From CAMWXW01 sp051650105 (GTDB lineage Bacteria; Desulfobacterota; Desulfovibrionia; Desulfovibrionales; Desulfovibrionaceae): a stretch of 64,000 nucleotides of DNA. The stretch is from the NCBI GenBank assembly GCA_051650105.1, contig JBOFIJ010000009.1:163323-227322 (forward strand), in the 5' to 3' direction. Shown here piece by piece: positions 44,374-54,508 of the stretch (positions are counted from its first letter, which is position 1; the number at the start of each line of letters is the position of its first letter). Below the pieces are notes generated by a model, which worked only from the letters and a program-made list of their open reading frames with translations, did no database searches and was not told the origin of the DNA. Both the position numbers and the translations under genes were made by a program.

Positions 44374-46139
44374 AGAAATTCTCCTTTACTAAATTGCATA
44401 GTATACAATCTTTCATATAAAGGAGATATATTTACTAATTCATTATGCGAACCTATAGTATCAACTTTCCCCTTATCCATTACAATAATTCTGTCTGCTT
44501 CAAGAATAGTTGAAAGCCTATGTGCTATTACAATACTTGTTCTCCCCTTCATAAGGTTCTCTAATGCTTTTTGAACAATTTGTTCAGATTCTGTATCAAG
44601 CGCAGATGTGGCTTCATCTAATATAAGAATAGGAGCATTCTTAAACAACGCCCTAGCAATTGTTATCCTTTGTCTTTGTCCACCAGAAAGTTTAGAACCT
44701 GCATCTCCAACATTTGAATTATATTTATCTGGCAAAGATTCTATAAAGTCATGTATATATGCAGCTTTAGCAACATCAATTACCCTATTAAAATCGAGAG
44801 TCCCTTCTGCACCATATGCAATATTTTCTACTATGCTCCTATTAAATAAAAATGCACTTTGAGCAACAATAGCAATATTTTTTCGTAAAGAGAATAAAGA
44901 ATATTCTTCTATATTTCTCCCGTTTATATACAAATTTCCGCTAGTTTGAACATAAAAACGAGGAATAAGGTTCACAATACTTGTCTTTCCTGCACCACTT
45001 GGCCCAACAAGAGCAATTCGTTCTCCTTCAAATATTTCAAAAGAAACATCTTCTAAAGCAAATGCAGATATATCTTTATATTTCTTAGAGACAGATACAA
45101 ATTGTATAGATTTGATTGGAGCTATTAACTCAATATTACCACCCTCTTCCTCAATATCTTCACGACTATCTAGCAATGTATAAATTCTATCTGCCGACAC
45201 AAATGCTGCCTGAATAGAATTATTATACATCATAATGGATTTTATTGGTTCGTACATAAAAGACACAGATGCAAGAAAAGAGAAAAATGTCCCTGTAGTC
45301 ATCTCACCACGCAAAACCTGATATCCTCCAATAAAAAGAATCATACCAATTCCAATTGAACCAATAAGTTCCATTAATGGAGACGCTAATTCTGATATTT
45401 TTGACTGCTTTAACGACAAAGCGATAAGAAAATTATTAATCTTTGTAAAGCGCTCAGCCTCTTCTTTTTCTGTTGAAAATGCTTTTATAACACGAATTCC
45501 TGTAAAACTTTCTTGTAATTGGCTAGTAATTCCACCAGCAATATCAAGGTTCTTATTGGCATACCGTCTAATATGCCTGCTAAAAATAATAAGAGGATAA
45601 AATGCAACAGGTAAAACAACAAGTGCATACACAGCAAGAGACGCACTCTGATAAATAACGACACCAATAAGGGCAACAATAGTAACACCGTGACGAATAA
45701 TCATAATAAGAGACGGAACACTCGCTCTCATACTACCTACATCATTCATTACTCTCGACATCATATTTCCAACAGATTCTCGTTCATAATACGATGTGGG
45801 TAAAGCAATCAACTTATTATAAATCATAGAGCGCAGATCTTCTATCACCTTAAGACCAGCAAGAGTCATAAAATAATTTTGAATATATCTACCAAAACCT
45901 TTTAAAAGGGTTAGTAAGAAAAAAACAATAGGAACAAAGGTAAGCATAAATTCATCTTTTTGAATAAATATTTCGTCCAATGCAGGTTTTACAAGATATG
46001 CAATTCCTCCAGTTGCTCCAGCAACAAGAAACGTAGCCAACAATGCAATGAGAACAGAATACTTATAAGGTAAAAACAAAAGAAGCATCTTTTTTAATAG
46101 ATTTATAGTGTGTCTAAACCCCTGTGAAGTCTTTATCAC
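44370..46139 (-). CDS. msbA: Lipid A flippase MsbA-type ABC transporter
   Basis: About 589 residues. The N-terminal six-helix permease begins near LLKKMLLLFLPYKYSVLIAL. The ATPase half has Walker A GPSGAGKTS, signature LSGGQRQR, Walker B PILILDEATSALD and H-loop IAHRLS. The GTG at 46139, preceded by AGGTGG, is preferred to an ATG at 46181 whose AAGG abuts it. MsbA flips lipid A-core across the inner membrane. Adjacent acyltransferase genes support this over a drug exporter role. Divergent from dnaB. Confidence 0.88.
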   Translation of the reverse strand: MIKTSQGFRHTINLLKKMLLLFLPYKYSVLIALLATFLVAGATGGIAYLVKPALDEIFIQKDEFMLTFVPIVFFLLTLLKGFGRYIQNYFMTLAGLKVIEDLRSMIYNKLIALPTSYYERESVGNMMSRVMNDVGSMRASVPSLIMIIRHGVTIVALIGVVIYQSASLAVYALVVLPVAFYPLIIFSRHIRRYANKNLDIAGGITSQLQESFTGIRVIKAFSTEKEEAERFTKINNFLIALSLKQSKISELASPLMELIGSIGIGMILFIGGYQVLRGEMTTGTFFSFLASVSFMYEPIKSIMMYNNSIQAAFVSADRIYTLLDSREDIEEEGGNIELIAPIKSIQFVSVSKKYKDISAFALEDVSFEIFEGERIALVGPSGAGKTSIVNLIPRFYVQTSGNLYINGRNIEEYSLFSLRKNIAIVAQSAFLFNRSIVENIAYGAEGTLDFNRVIDVAKAAYIHDFIESLPDKYNSNVGDAGSKLSGGQRQRITIARALFKNAPILILDEATSALDTESEQIVQKALENLMKGRTSIVIAHRLSTILEADRIIVMDKGKVDTIGSHNELVNISPLYERLYTMQFSKGEFL

Positions 46140-46294
46140 TTTATATAACCACCTAATTTTGTGCACAGATGATACTATCATCCTTAAGAAAATGCAAGTA
46201 TATTGTATATGAGCACATACTATAGAAATAACTTTATCTTTAAAGGAAATACTGATATATGAGTAGAATATAGAGAGAATATAGGAAACTATTC

Positions 46295-47725
46295 ATGCAG
46301 CTAAAGCGCACCCTGCCCACAAAAAAAAATATAAAGAAAGAATATTATAATAAAAAAGGAGCAGAATCCCACAATACAACGAATGAGAATCAAGGACAAA
46401 TCCCTCCTCATAATCTACTAGCAGAACGAAGTGTTCTCGGTGGTATTTTTCTTAGAAATGAAATATGTTCAGATATTATGGAAATGCTTTCTCCAGATTC
46501 ATTCTATACCCCGCAACACAAAATTATCTTTTCTTCCTGCTATGAATTGTATTCTTACTCGAAAGCTATTGATCTCGTCACTGTCGCAGAATTTTTACAA
46601 TCTCGAGGTGAATTAGATTTAGTGGGTGGAGCAGCATATCTTGCAGAATTAGCAAGTGGTGTTATTTCCGCAATACACACATTAGAGTATGCAAAAATAG
46701 TAAGAGATAAATTTCTACAAAGACAACTTATTAGTTCATGCCTTGAAATTATAGAAGAAGCATATATTGTTCCGCAAGAAGAAGTAAAAACATTATTAGA
46801 TGAAGCAGAACAGAAAATTTTTTCCTTATCAGAAAGTACATTGCAGGCTAATTTTTTAACACCAAAACAACTTGTTGAAGATGTCTTCACAATGCTAGAA
46901 GATCGCTACAAGAATGGCAGCGTCATCACAGGTGTTTCTACTGGTTATACAAAATTAGATGAAGTAACTGCTGGCATGCAAAAATCTGAACTTACTATCA
47001 TCGCAGCAAGGCCATCTATGGGGAAAACAGCTTTTGCACTTAATATTGCCATGCGTTCAGCTACTAATAATGTGGGCTCCATTATTTTTTCTCTAGAAAT
47101 GACAGCACGAGATCTCACTCAACGTATGCTTTCTATTTGGGGAAAAGTAAATCTTAGCAAGATGCGTAGAGGACAATTAGAAGCAAGTGATTGGAAAAAA
47201 TTAAGTGAGGCAGGAGAAGCCATCAGCAAATTACCAATTATTATAGACGATACACCACGAGGATTAACAACATTAGAGCTAAGAGCTAGAGCAAGAAGAC
47301 TAAAATCTCAATATGGTATAGGTTTGATAATTGTAGATTACCTACAGCTCATGCGTTCTAGCAGAAAATGTGATTCTAGAGAACAAGAGGTAGCAGATAT
47401 TTCACGCTCCCTAAAAGCTGTTGCAAAAGAATTAGATATTCCTGTTATAGCTCTTGCTCAGCTTAATAGAGGTGTTGAACAACGTACAGATAAAAAACCT
47501 CTTCTTTCAGATTTACGAGAATCTGGTGCCATAGAACAAGATGCCGACGTTATTATGTTTATCCACAGAGAAGATGTTTATAGAAAAAATGAAGAACACC
47601 CAAAAAAAGGTATTGCAGATATCGTTATTGGTAAACAAAGGAATGGACCTATAGGAGAAGTACAATTACGTTATTTTTCAGAATATACCTGTTTTGAAAG
47701 CACTGAAACACGTTATTCCACCTAA
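46295..47725 (+). CDS. dnaB: Replicative DNA helicase DnaB
   Basis: 476 residues. The N-terminal domain (HNLLAERSVLGGIFLRNEIC) interacts with primase. The RecA-like core holds Walker A AARPSMGKTAFALNIAM, Walker B LIIVDYLQLM, motif H4 DLRESGAIEQDADVIMFI and the arginine-rich end GKQRNGPIGEVQLRY. A 30-residue basic, disordered leader (KRTLPTKKNIKKEYYNKK) precedes the usual start and is slightly unusual. AGGA lies 9 bases before the ATG. No intein. Confidence 0.97.
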   Translation: MQLKRTLPTKKNIKKEYYNKKGAESHNTTNENQGQIPPHNLLAERSVLGGIFLRNEICSDIMEMLSPDSFYTPQHKIIFSSCYELYSYSKAIDLVTVAEFLQSRGELDLVGGAAYLAELASGVISAIHTLEYAKIVRDKFLQRQLISSCLEIIEEAYIVPQEEVKTLLDEAEQKIFSLSESTLQANFLTPKQLVEDVFTMLEDRYKNGSVITGVSTGYTKLDEVTAGMQKSELTIIAARPSMGKTAFALNIAMRSATNNVGSIIFSLEMTARDLTQRMLSIWGKVNLSKMRRGQLEASDWKKLSEAGEAISKLPIIIDDTPRGLTTLELRARARRLKSQYGIGLIIVDYLQLMRSSRKCDSREQEVADISRSLKAVAKELDIPVIALAQLNRGVEQRTDKKPLLSDLRESGAIEQDADVIMFIHREDVYRKNEEHPKKGIADIVIGKQRNGPIGEVQLRYFSEYTCFESTETRYST

Positions 47726-48360
47726 TATATACTAATTTTATAATATAAAACTATAGTTTTCCTCTAAGAATACCAACAATTCTGTCCTCTAGAGAACAAT
47801 ATAGATACCAACCCTTTTCTCTTTTAACAATACAATAATACCTTCTGTCTGTTATATATACATCGTAAAAAAACATAATAATTTCACCATAGCACTTTAG
47901 AATACTCTTTTCGAACATATTTCTTATATATTTTCTCCCATAAAAAAGAAAAATTCTCATGGCACTGTGCATAATACAAAAGTAAAACAAAAAATATCTA
48001 CCAAAGAAAAAGAACACAAAATATACAAGAATACACCTCTTGTACAACAATAAAATCAGTAAAGAAGAAATGTAATACTGTTATTTTTACTGCTTAAAGC
48101 ACGTTGGTATCTACCAATCCTTAAAAAAATCATTTTCCAAAAAAGAACAATAATCACTATTTATATGGTACTAGATTAGTTTTACACACATATAATCCAT
48201 AGATGAATCAAAAATGCTATAAAAATGCATAAAAATACCTTTTTTTCATATATAAATGAAAAGAATGTACAAAATTTTTTTCAATTTTACATTTATTACA
48301 TATATAAAAATATACGATTAATGCTAAAAAATACCTTCCCATACCATAACGTACTTATAT

Positions 48361-48900
48361 AATAAAAACTTACTAAAAAAGGTGCCTCATTTATGTTTTC
48401 TCTTCTTTATCCAAATAACAAAATACATATAGAATTATATGGTAATGTCTATTCTAATCACACTATATACCCTATATCTCCCACTAAAGAAGATTACATA
48501 AACTCATAATAGTACAGCTCTAAGTACAAAAAATAACACCTTTACAAAATATTGCGAATACAATTTATCAGAATAATCCTACAATATATCTTATTATGCT
48601 GTTAATAAATAAGCAAAAGAAATTACAAATAAACAATACATTCTTACTACTTACTTGGGGCATTAATTTTCTATTGAATAAGCTCGCCATAAAAACAAAG
48701 ATAACTATACAAGAGGGTTTAAAGAAACGAAAAAACTAGCTAAAAGAAAAAAAATATTAATAATTTTAGTACGTTCTCTTACTGCACTGAAAAGAATGTT
48801 TAACACAAATACTCTACCCTAAAACATTTATAGAATAAAAACTCACTAAAAGAATGCCTTACTTATATCTTTTTCCTCAATATACTAAATACTATGAAAA
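48361..48900 (+). repeat. Pair of diverged direct repeats
   Basis: Unit A at about 48361-48430 and unit B at about 48834-48900 align from AATAAAAACT(T/C)ACTAAAA through TGCCT, then TTATxTyTTTTC and ATAC-rich text. Only parts match. About 470 bases separate them. Confidence 0.4.
48393..48509 (+). CDS. Possible 38-residue microprotein
   Basis: ATG at 48393 with AAGGTG about 9 bases upstream; the frame reads MFSLLYPNNKIHIELYGNVY and then 18 further residues to TAA. No homology is recognised. A decayed copy of the same region lies near 48860 (ATG replaced, early stop). It may be a real small gene or a repeat remnant; the evidence is a ribosome-binding site plus the duplication only. Confidence 0.25.
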   Translation: MFSLLYPNNKIHIELYGNVYSNHTIYPISPTKEDYINS

Positions 48901-48983
48901 AAATGCTAATGTCGCTACACTATTCTCCAGAAATATATAATTACTTTTGTTTTATAGAAAATCTAATACACTGTGAAATATAG

Positions 48984-49682
48984 TTACTCTACTGAAGATA
49001 ATGGCACCTCTTCCTTCAAAATTTCTATAATTTCTTCATAACTATCCACAATATAAAGAGTATCTAATTCCTCTTTAGTAAGGAAATGCTCTTTTACTAC
49101 TGTAGATTCTAACCATAAAAGTAATGGAGCCCAAAAATCTTTCTTAAATAAGATAATAGGAACTTTTTTTACTCTATCCGTTTGCATAAGAACAAAAACT
49201 TCAAAAAGTTCATCAAGCGTTCCAATACCACCAGGACAAATAATATAGGCCGATGAGTGTTTCACAAACATAACTTTTCGTATAAAGAAATAACGAAAAT
49301 CACACCTATGTGTTAAGTATTTATTTGCTTCTTGTTCCATAGGAAGGTGTATATGCATACCAGCAGAAGCAACATTTGCCTCGTAAGCCCCCTTATTAGC
49401 TGCTTCCATAAGCCCTAAACCACCACCAGTAATTATACCGTATCCCTCTTTTGCAACTCGAAAAGCAAGGTCTTCTGTTTCCTTATAAATAGTAGAATCT
49501 TCTTTAGATCGTGCTGAACCAAAAATAGTGACACAAATAGGCAATGATCTCATTGTATCAAAACCCTCTGCAAATTCACCTATTATCTTGAACATGCGCC
49601 ACGTATCTTTATTTGTTAAATTTTCTAAAACGTGCTGCTCTTTATTCATACATTCACGAACAGGAGAAGAATATTTCTTCAT
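48984..49682 (-). CDS. LOG-family protein (TIGR00730-type nucleotide-binding)
   Basis: 232 residues. Signature motifs are GYGIITGGGLGLMEAANKGA and CPGGIGTLDELFEVFVLMQT, the PGGxGTxxE element of the LOG/lysine-decarboxylase-like family. The family includes cytokinin phosphoribohydrolases, which cleave nucleoside 5'-monophosphates to a base and ribose 5-phosphate. In this organism the substrate is unknown. AGGTG lies just before the ATG. It follows nadA by 49 bases. Confidence 0.85.
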   Translation of the reverse strand: MKKYSSPVRECMNKEQHVLENLTNKDTWRMFKIIGEFAEGFDTMRSLPICVTIFGSARSKEDSTIYKETEDLAFRVAKEGYGIITGGGLGLMEAANKGAYEANVASAGMHIHLPMEQEANKYLTHRCDFRYFFIRKVMFVKHSSAYIICPGGIGTLDELFEVFVLMQTDRVKKVPIILFKKDFWAPLLLWLESTVVKEHFLTKEELDTLYIVDSYEEIIEILKEEVPLSSVE

Positions 49683-49731
49683 TCATACACCTCAAAAATA
49701 AGATAAAGCCAAACAATACTCTTTATAATTT

Positions 49732-50796
49732 CTATGGAATAGTTAACATCCTTTGAATAGACGCACATGCTTCTCTTTGAACATCATCTTCTATAGAAAC
49801 AACTCTATCACTTTTCCCCTGCACAATTAATTCCAGAGTATCAAGTAAACTTTGCTCTGTTATTTTTGCCATATGAGTACATTCTGTCTCTAAAAGAGGA
49901 ATAATAGTTACCCCACGTTTTTCATGCTCCATAGCCAACCTATCTACAAGGTTATACTCTGTGCCAATAATAACACTTTCCCCTTCTTTGGCTTCTTTAG
50001 CGTACTGAATAATAAAAGAAGTAGAACCACTAGCGTCGGCAGCACTGACAACATCAGGTGGAGATTCAGGATGAACAACAATTTTACATCCTGGATAGTC
50101 TTTACGAGCATTTTCAATTTGCAATAAATTGAAACGATGGTGTATTGTACATACTCCAGGCCATAAAAACAATTTGGCCCTTTTAATATCATTCTCATCT
50201 ATTAGTGCGCCTTCTTTTTGTATTCGTAGAATGTATTCATCTTCCTCTCCCATTCCAAGAGATCTAGCAACATTACGTCCAAGATGCTTATCTGGAATAA
50301 AAAGAACATTTTCTGCTTGAGAATACGCCCATTCTAATACTTTTTTAGCATTAGAAGACGTGCATGTGGCCCCGCTATATCTACCAACCAATGCTTTTAA
50401 ATCGAGAGTACTATTAATATATGTGAGGGGAATAATTGAATTTTTAGATTTTTTAATGCGCCGTATCAATGCTTCCACATGGCGTGCTGGTGCCATCATA
50501 GCTAAAACACATCCAGCATCATGTATGGGCAAATGCACTAATTGATGCTTTTGTGCCAATGCAGCAGTTGTTTCTGCCATAAAAAATACACCACAAAAAA
50601 CAATATGACGCGCTTTTTCTTGCATGGTCTTTCTAGCTAATTCTAAAGAATCACCAACAATATCAACATGTTGTAAAACAATATCATTTTGATAATGATG
50701 CCCAACAATAAGGAGATCCTTACCCAATTTCTTACGCAATATCGCTATACGTTCACTCCGTTCTTTACATTCCTCTTCTTCAATAATAAGGGGCAT
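49732..50796 (-). CDS. nadA: Quinolinate synthase A
   Basis: 354 residues. NadA makes quinolinate from iminoaspartate and dihydroxyacetone phosphate for NAD synthesis, using a 4Fe-4S cluster. Three cysteines in the expected places are seen: GCVLAMMAPARH, SGATCTSSNA and ETECTHMAKITE. Other motifs are VGHHYQNDIVLQHVDIVGDS at the N-terminus and HPESPPDVVSAADASGSTS. GGAGACG precedes the ATG. The other NAD genes are not adjacent here. Confidence 0.93.
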   Translation of the reverse strand: MPLIIEEEECKERSERIAILRKKLGKDLLIVGHHYQNDIVLQHVDIVGDSLELARKTMQEKARHIVFCGVFFMAETTAALAQKHQLVHLPIHDAGCVLAMMAPARHVEALIRRIKKSKNSIIPLTYINSTLDLKALVGRYSGATCTSSNAKKVLEWAYSQAENVLFIPDKHLGRNVARSLGMGEEDEYILRIQKEGALIDENDIKRAKLFLWPGVCTIHHRFNLLQIENARKDYPGCKIVVHPESPPDVVSAADASGSTSFIIQYAKEAKEGESVIIGTEYNLVDRLAMEHEKRGVTIIPLLETECTHMAKITEQSLLDTLELIVQGKSDRVVSIEDDVQREACASIQRMLTIP

Positions 50797-50933
50797 ATCG
50801 TCTCCATTTAAACAACTAAGTAACTACGTTTTCTTAGAATACTCTCATTATATAAACCTGTAAAGAAAAAGACAATATGCTTACATTATTTCTTATACCT
50901 ATTCTATGAAAGCACTCATAATAAACACACACC

Positions 50934-53342
50934 CTAGCCTGGCCTTTTTACTGTTCTTGCTTTCGGAGATCCATCTGCAGCTGTTATTATTCCATCTCTT
51001 TCCATTTGTTCAACATAACGTGCAGCCTTATTAAAACCTATACGAAAACGTCGCTGTATTGACGAAATAGAAGCCTTTCCTTGTTCATAAACGAAACTAA
51101 CGGCTTCGTGGTATATAGGATCATCTTCATCCACAAATAAAGAATGTTTTGTCGAAACAGATTTTGATTGTAAAAAATCTGTAAAATCAAGTGAATACTT
51201 CACTGTTTCTTTGGATTTCCAATAGTTAACAACCGCTTCTGTCTCTGCAGTACTTACATAAGCACCATGCAGCCTTTGTGTATGTGTTGTTTTAAACAAC
51301 ATATCCCCTTTACCTAATAAATTTTCAGCACCCACATTACCCAATATTGTTGTAGAATCATGGCGAGATGTAACACGAAAGGCAATTCGTGAAGGAAAAT
51401 TAGCTTTAATGAGTGCAGTAACAACATCAACACTTGGTCTTTGTGTCGCCAAAATAATATGAATACCAGCAGCCCGTGCAAGCTGTGATAATCTGGTAAG
51501 ATTTGTTTCCACTTCTTTTGGAGTAGTGAGAATAAGATCCGCAAGTTCGTCAACGATAATAACAAGTAAAGGAAATTCCTGCAATCCTTTCATTTGTTCT
51601 GAATGCCCTTCTGTCAGTGTCCTCACTTTCGCATTATATTCTCCAATTTCTCGTGAACCCATTTGTTCCATAGCAGTATAACGCCTTTCCATCTCATACA
51701 CAGCCCAAGACAATGCACTACAAGCTAATTCAACGTCAGTAACAACAGGATGCACAAGATGTGGTAAATCTTGATAGATTTTTAATTCAACTCTCTTAGG
51801 ATCAATAAGTAATAATTGCAATTCTTTAGGAGAAGCTTTGTACAAAAAAGACAAAATAATAGAATTAAGACAAACACTCTTTCCAGCTCCAGTAGCTCCA
51901 GCAATTAACAAATGAGGCATCTTAGCAAGATCTGCAAAAAAAGGATTTCCAGCAGTATCTTTCCCAAGAGCCATAGTTAAAGGACTTTTTGCACTTTTAA
52001 AAAGAGGAGAAACCAATAAATTTTGAAAATAAATAAGAGTGCGTTTTTTATTTGGCACCTCTATACCAATAAGATCCGTTTCTGGAATGGGTGCCTGTAT
52101 ACGTACAGAACTAGCTTTAAGCTTTAAAGCAATATCATTATCAAATGTCTTAATTTTATTAACTCTTACACCAGGTAATGGCCTAATTTGATACTGTGTG
52201 ACAACAGGGCCTACTGTATATCCAACAAGATCAGCTTTTACTTTAAACTCTGATAAACACTCAATAATCAGAGCTCCTGTTTCTTCAATTTTCCTTTTTT
52301 GATCTTCTGTAAGAGCCGTATCTTTAACTGGATCTAAAAGATTTGTCGTTGGTAATGAAGATATATTTTCTTCCACATACGCACACTCTGTTGTGGAAGG
52401 ATTATCCTGATTTTTTAAAGAAAGAGTGACATCTCTTGTTGGCAAAATTAATTCTGAAGGATCATCACATATTTCCATATATATTCCCTTCTCTTCTTCT
52501 ACACCATTAGAAAATGAATGCGCGGAACCATAAGAAGGTAATTTAGATAGATCATCAAAAATAGCCTCTCGTCCATCTTTATCTTCTTTTCTTTTTCCAA
52601 ACCATAAAGAAAAATTTGTATAAAATCGTTTTATCTGCTCCTTTATATTACTATTTTTTGTGGAAAAATCCCTCGTATCTACGGTTTCCATCATTATATC
52701 ATGTAATGTGATATCTTCTTGCTCAAAAGCCTTCTTTTTTAAAAATTTTTCTTTAGTATTACCATTCTTTATCTGTGCTAGAAAAAAATATAGTGATTTT
52801 ATAAAGCTCGGAACAGATATATCCAATATTGCCTCACAAAAAATAGCAATATACGCACAAGAAAGGATAAAAATACCGACTAATCCAATTCCACTAGACA
52901 AAAAAGAATAAAGAAATACACCTAATACTCCTCCAGATTTCTCATTTGCTATCTGTAAAGAAAAAGCAGAAACGTACACAGAAAGAAGAGCAATACCAAA
53001 AAAAATAACAAAAAACTGTGACCATGATAAGTGCTTTTCATGACGCAGTAAAGATACACCCATAAAAAAGAGAACTATAGGAAAAACCCATGATGTCCAA
53101 CCAAAAAGACTTATAAAAAAAGAAGATATATACGCACCAGAAATTCCCAATAAATTATTAACCACTGAAGAAGATGTCGCACTATCTAGTGAAATATCTT
53201 GCTCATCAAAAGAAAAGAAAGAAAAGAATAACATAATAGCAATAACAAAATAAACAATCGCGTATAATCCAACTGACTTTTTATTGTGATCAGACATCTT
53301 TTTTTTAACAGAATGAGCTTTTCTAGGTAATGTTTTTACCAA
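50934..53342 (-). CDS. ftsK: DNA translocase FtsK
   Basis: 802 residues. An N-terminal region has four transmembrane helices (about 25-190), followed by a charged linker to about 330. The motor has Walker A GATGAGKSVCLNS, Walker B VIIVDELADLILT and the conserved DKGDM-like loop GKGDMLFKTT. The C-terminal winged-helix gamma domain (ISSIQRRFRIGFNKAARYVE) recognises KOPS-like sites. The TTG at 53342 is taken because GGGAGAG lies 8 bases upstream; an ATG 45 bases on has a poor site. It begins one base after the efp stop. Confidence 0.9.
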   Translation of the reverse strand: MVKTLPRKAHSVKKKMSDHNKKSVGLYAIVYFVIAIMLFFSFFSFDEQDISLDSATSSSVVNNLLGISGAYISSFFISLFGWTSWVFPIVLFFMGVSLLRHEKHLSWSQFFVIFFGIALLSVYVSAFSLQIANEKSGGVLGVFLYSFLSSGIGLVGIFILSCAYIAIFCEAILDISVPSFIKSLYFFLAQIKNGNTKEKFLKKKAFEQEDITLHDIMMETVDTRDFSTKNSNIKEQIKRFYTNFSLWFGKRKEDKDGREAIFDDLSKLPSYGSAHSFSNGVEEEKGIYMEICDDPSELILPTRDVTLSLKNQDNPSTTECAYVEENISSLPTTNLLDPVKDTALTEDQKRKIEETGALIIECLSEFKVKADLVGYTVGPVVTQYQIRPLPGVRVNKIKTFDNDIALKLKASSVRIQAPIPETDLIGIEVPNKKRTLIYFQNLLVSPLFKSAKSPLTMALGKDTAGNPFFADLAKMPHLLIAGATGAGKSVCLNSIILSFLYKASPKELQLLLIDPKRVELKIYQDLPHLVHPVVTDVELACSALSWAVYEMERRYTAMEQMGSREIGEYNAKVRTLTEGHSEQMKGLQEFPLLVIIVDELADLILTTPKEVETNLTRLSQLARAAGIHIILATQRPSVDVVTALIKANFPSRIAFRVTSRHDSTTILGNVGAENLLGKGDMLFKTTHTQRLHGAYVSTAETEAVVNYWKSKETVKYSLDFTDFLQSKSVSTKHSLFVDEDDPIYHEAVSFVYEQGKASISSIQRRFRIGFNKAARYVEQMERDGIITAADGSPKARTVKRPG

Positions 53343-53343
53343 A

Positions 53344-53901
53344 CTACTCTCTCCCTATATATGTTCGTGTTCGTGTATCAATTTTAACCATATCCCCTAT
53401 AGTAACAAACAAGGGAACTTGAATAACAGCTCCACTAGAAAGACTTGCTTGTTTTGTTGTATTGGACACTGTATCTCCCTTTAAACCCACTTCGGTATAC
53501 GTAACCTCTAAAACAAGAGAAATTGGAATTTCAATATCAATAGGATTTCCATTCCACAAAAGAACTTTTATCTCCTGCCCTTCCATCAAAAAATCGTCTT
53601 TACCACCCATATTTTCTTTAGGAATTTCTATTTGTTCATATGTTATAAAGTCCATAAAAACAAGATTGACCCCCTCAGCATAAAGATACTGCATAGATCT
53701 ACTTTCAAGATCAGCCTTAGCAACCTTTTCCCCAGAACGAAATGTTTTATCAATAACTCTAGCATTGAGAATATTTCTTAATTTTGTTCTTATCATAGCA
53801 CCACCTTTTCCAGGTTTAAAATGCTGAAAGTCAATAATTTCATATGGCGTAGCATCTATTTCTATTTTAAGACCTTTACGAAAATCCGTTGTAGAATACA
53901 T
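53344..53901 (-). CDS. efp: Translation elongation factor P
   Basis: 185 residues. Domain I holds the modified-lysine loop (FKPGKGGAMIRTKL, lysine at about 33). Domains II and III are OB folds ending VPLFVTIGDMVKIDTRTRTY. EF-P relieves ribosome stalling at polyproline; the proline-rich protein at 26827 would be a likely client. The ATG at 53901 is chosen over a longer frame because GGAG lies 8 bases upstream and it matches the family start. It follows aroQ by 5 bases and precedes ftsK by one. Confidence 0.96.
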   Translation of the reverse strand: MYSTTDFRKGLKIEIDATPYEIIDFQHFKPGKGGAMIRTKLRNILNARVIDKTFRSGEKVAKADLESRSMQYLYAEGVNLVFMDFITYEQIEIPKENMGGKDDFLMEGQEIKVLLWNGNPIDIEIPISLVLEVTYTEVGLKGDTVSNTTKQASLSSGAVIQVPLFVTIGDMVKIDTRTRTYIGRE

Positions 53902-53906
53902 AATAG

Positions 53907-54356
53907 CTACTCCTTTGTGTATAAAGTAAGAGCAAGAAATTGAAACGCAAGGAAATAACCATGTATCCCACACCCTGCAATAAAAGCGTTACAATGCGGC
54001 GCAATAAGGCTTACATGGCGCATTTCTTCTCTTGTAAAAATATGAGAAATATGAACTTCTACAGTAGGTAATTTAACCCACTGTATGCAATCTGCCAAAG
54101 CCAAACTTGTATGCGTAAGTGCACCAGCATTAAGAATAAGCGCCTTTGTTCCGTCACACCTTCTTGCTTCTATATAATCAAGAATCGCACCTTCACAATT
54201 AGATTGAAAAAAGTCTAAGGAGAGTGCGATCTCCTCCTTTTTAGCAAAAGAAGTAATCTGTTGCAACATATCATCCATAGAAATAGTACCATATATATTC
54301 GGTTCTCTTTCAGAAAGAAACCTAAGATTTGGACCATTCACAATAGATATCTTCAC
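53907..54356 (-). CDS. aroQ: 3-dehydroquinate dehydratase, type II
   Basis: 149 residues, the length of type II dehydroquinases. Motifs: NGPNLRFLSEREPNIYG with the catalytic tyrosine, ILNAGALTHTSLALADCI with the asparagine that binds substrate, PTVEVHISHIFTREEMRH, and SLIAPHCNAFIAGCGIHGYF. The start is a GTG at 54356 with AGGAG upstream; the first residues are MKISIV. The enzyme acts in the shikimate pathway. Confidence 0.94.
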   Translation of the reverse strand: MKISIVNGPNLRFLSEREPNIYGTISMDDMLQQITSFAKKEEIALSLDFFQSNCEGAILDYIEARRCDGTKALILNAGALTHTSLALADCIQWVKLPTVEVHISHIFTREEMRHVSLIAPHCNAFIAGCGIHGYFLAFQFLALTLYTKE

Positions 54357-54453
54357 AAAAAACTCCTAAAAGATGGAGCCCATTCTAACATATATTTATA
54401 AAAAAATCAAATTATTCAGAATACAAAAACAAAAATAACACTATACTATCCAT

Positions 54454-54490
54454 AAAAAAAGGAGGTTACTATACAAAGCACCTCCCTTTT
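54454..54490 (-). terminator. Rho-independent terminator of the outer-membrane protein gene
   Basis: On the minus strand GGAGGT pairs with ACCTCC across a 13-base loop, followed by seven T residues. It lies 19 bases past the stop of the beta-barrel gene. An A/T-rich flank extends the stem on both sides. Confidence 0.72.
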
Positions 54491-54508
54491 ATAAAGATTA
54501 TTTCCTTA

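Larger units (their letters stand above)
47726..48983. other. AT-rich desert with a diverged direct repeat
   Basis: About 1.25 kb without a confident gene. A minus-strand frame at 47751-48050 (99 codons, I/Y/F-rich) lacks a good ribosome-binding site and is not accepted. Two similar segments, near 48361-48430 and 48834-48900, share AATAAAAACTyACTAAAA then GCCT and downstream text. The first contains a 38-codon frame. Confidence 0.45.

Noticed and set aside
47751..48050. 99-codon minus-strand frame after dnaB
   Set aside because: I/F/Y-rich composition expected from AT bias, no clear ribosome-binding site and no recognisable motif.
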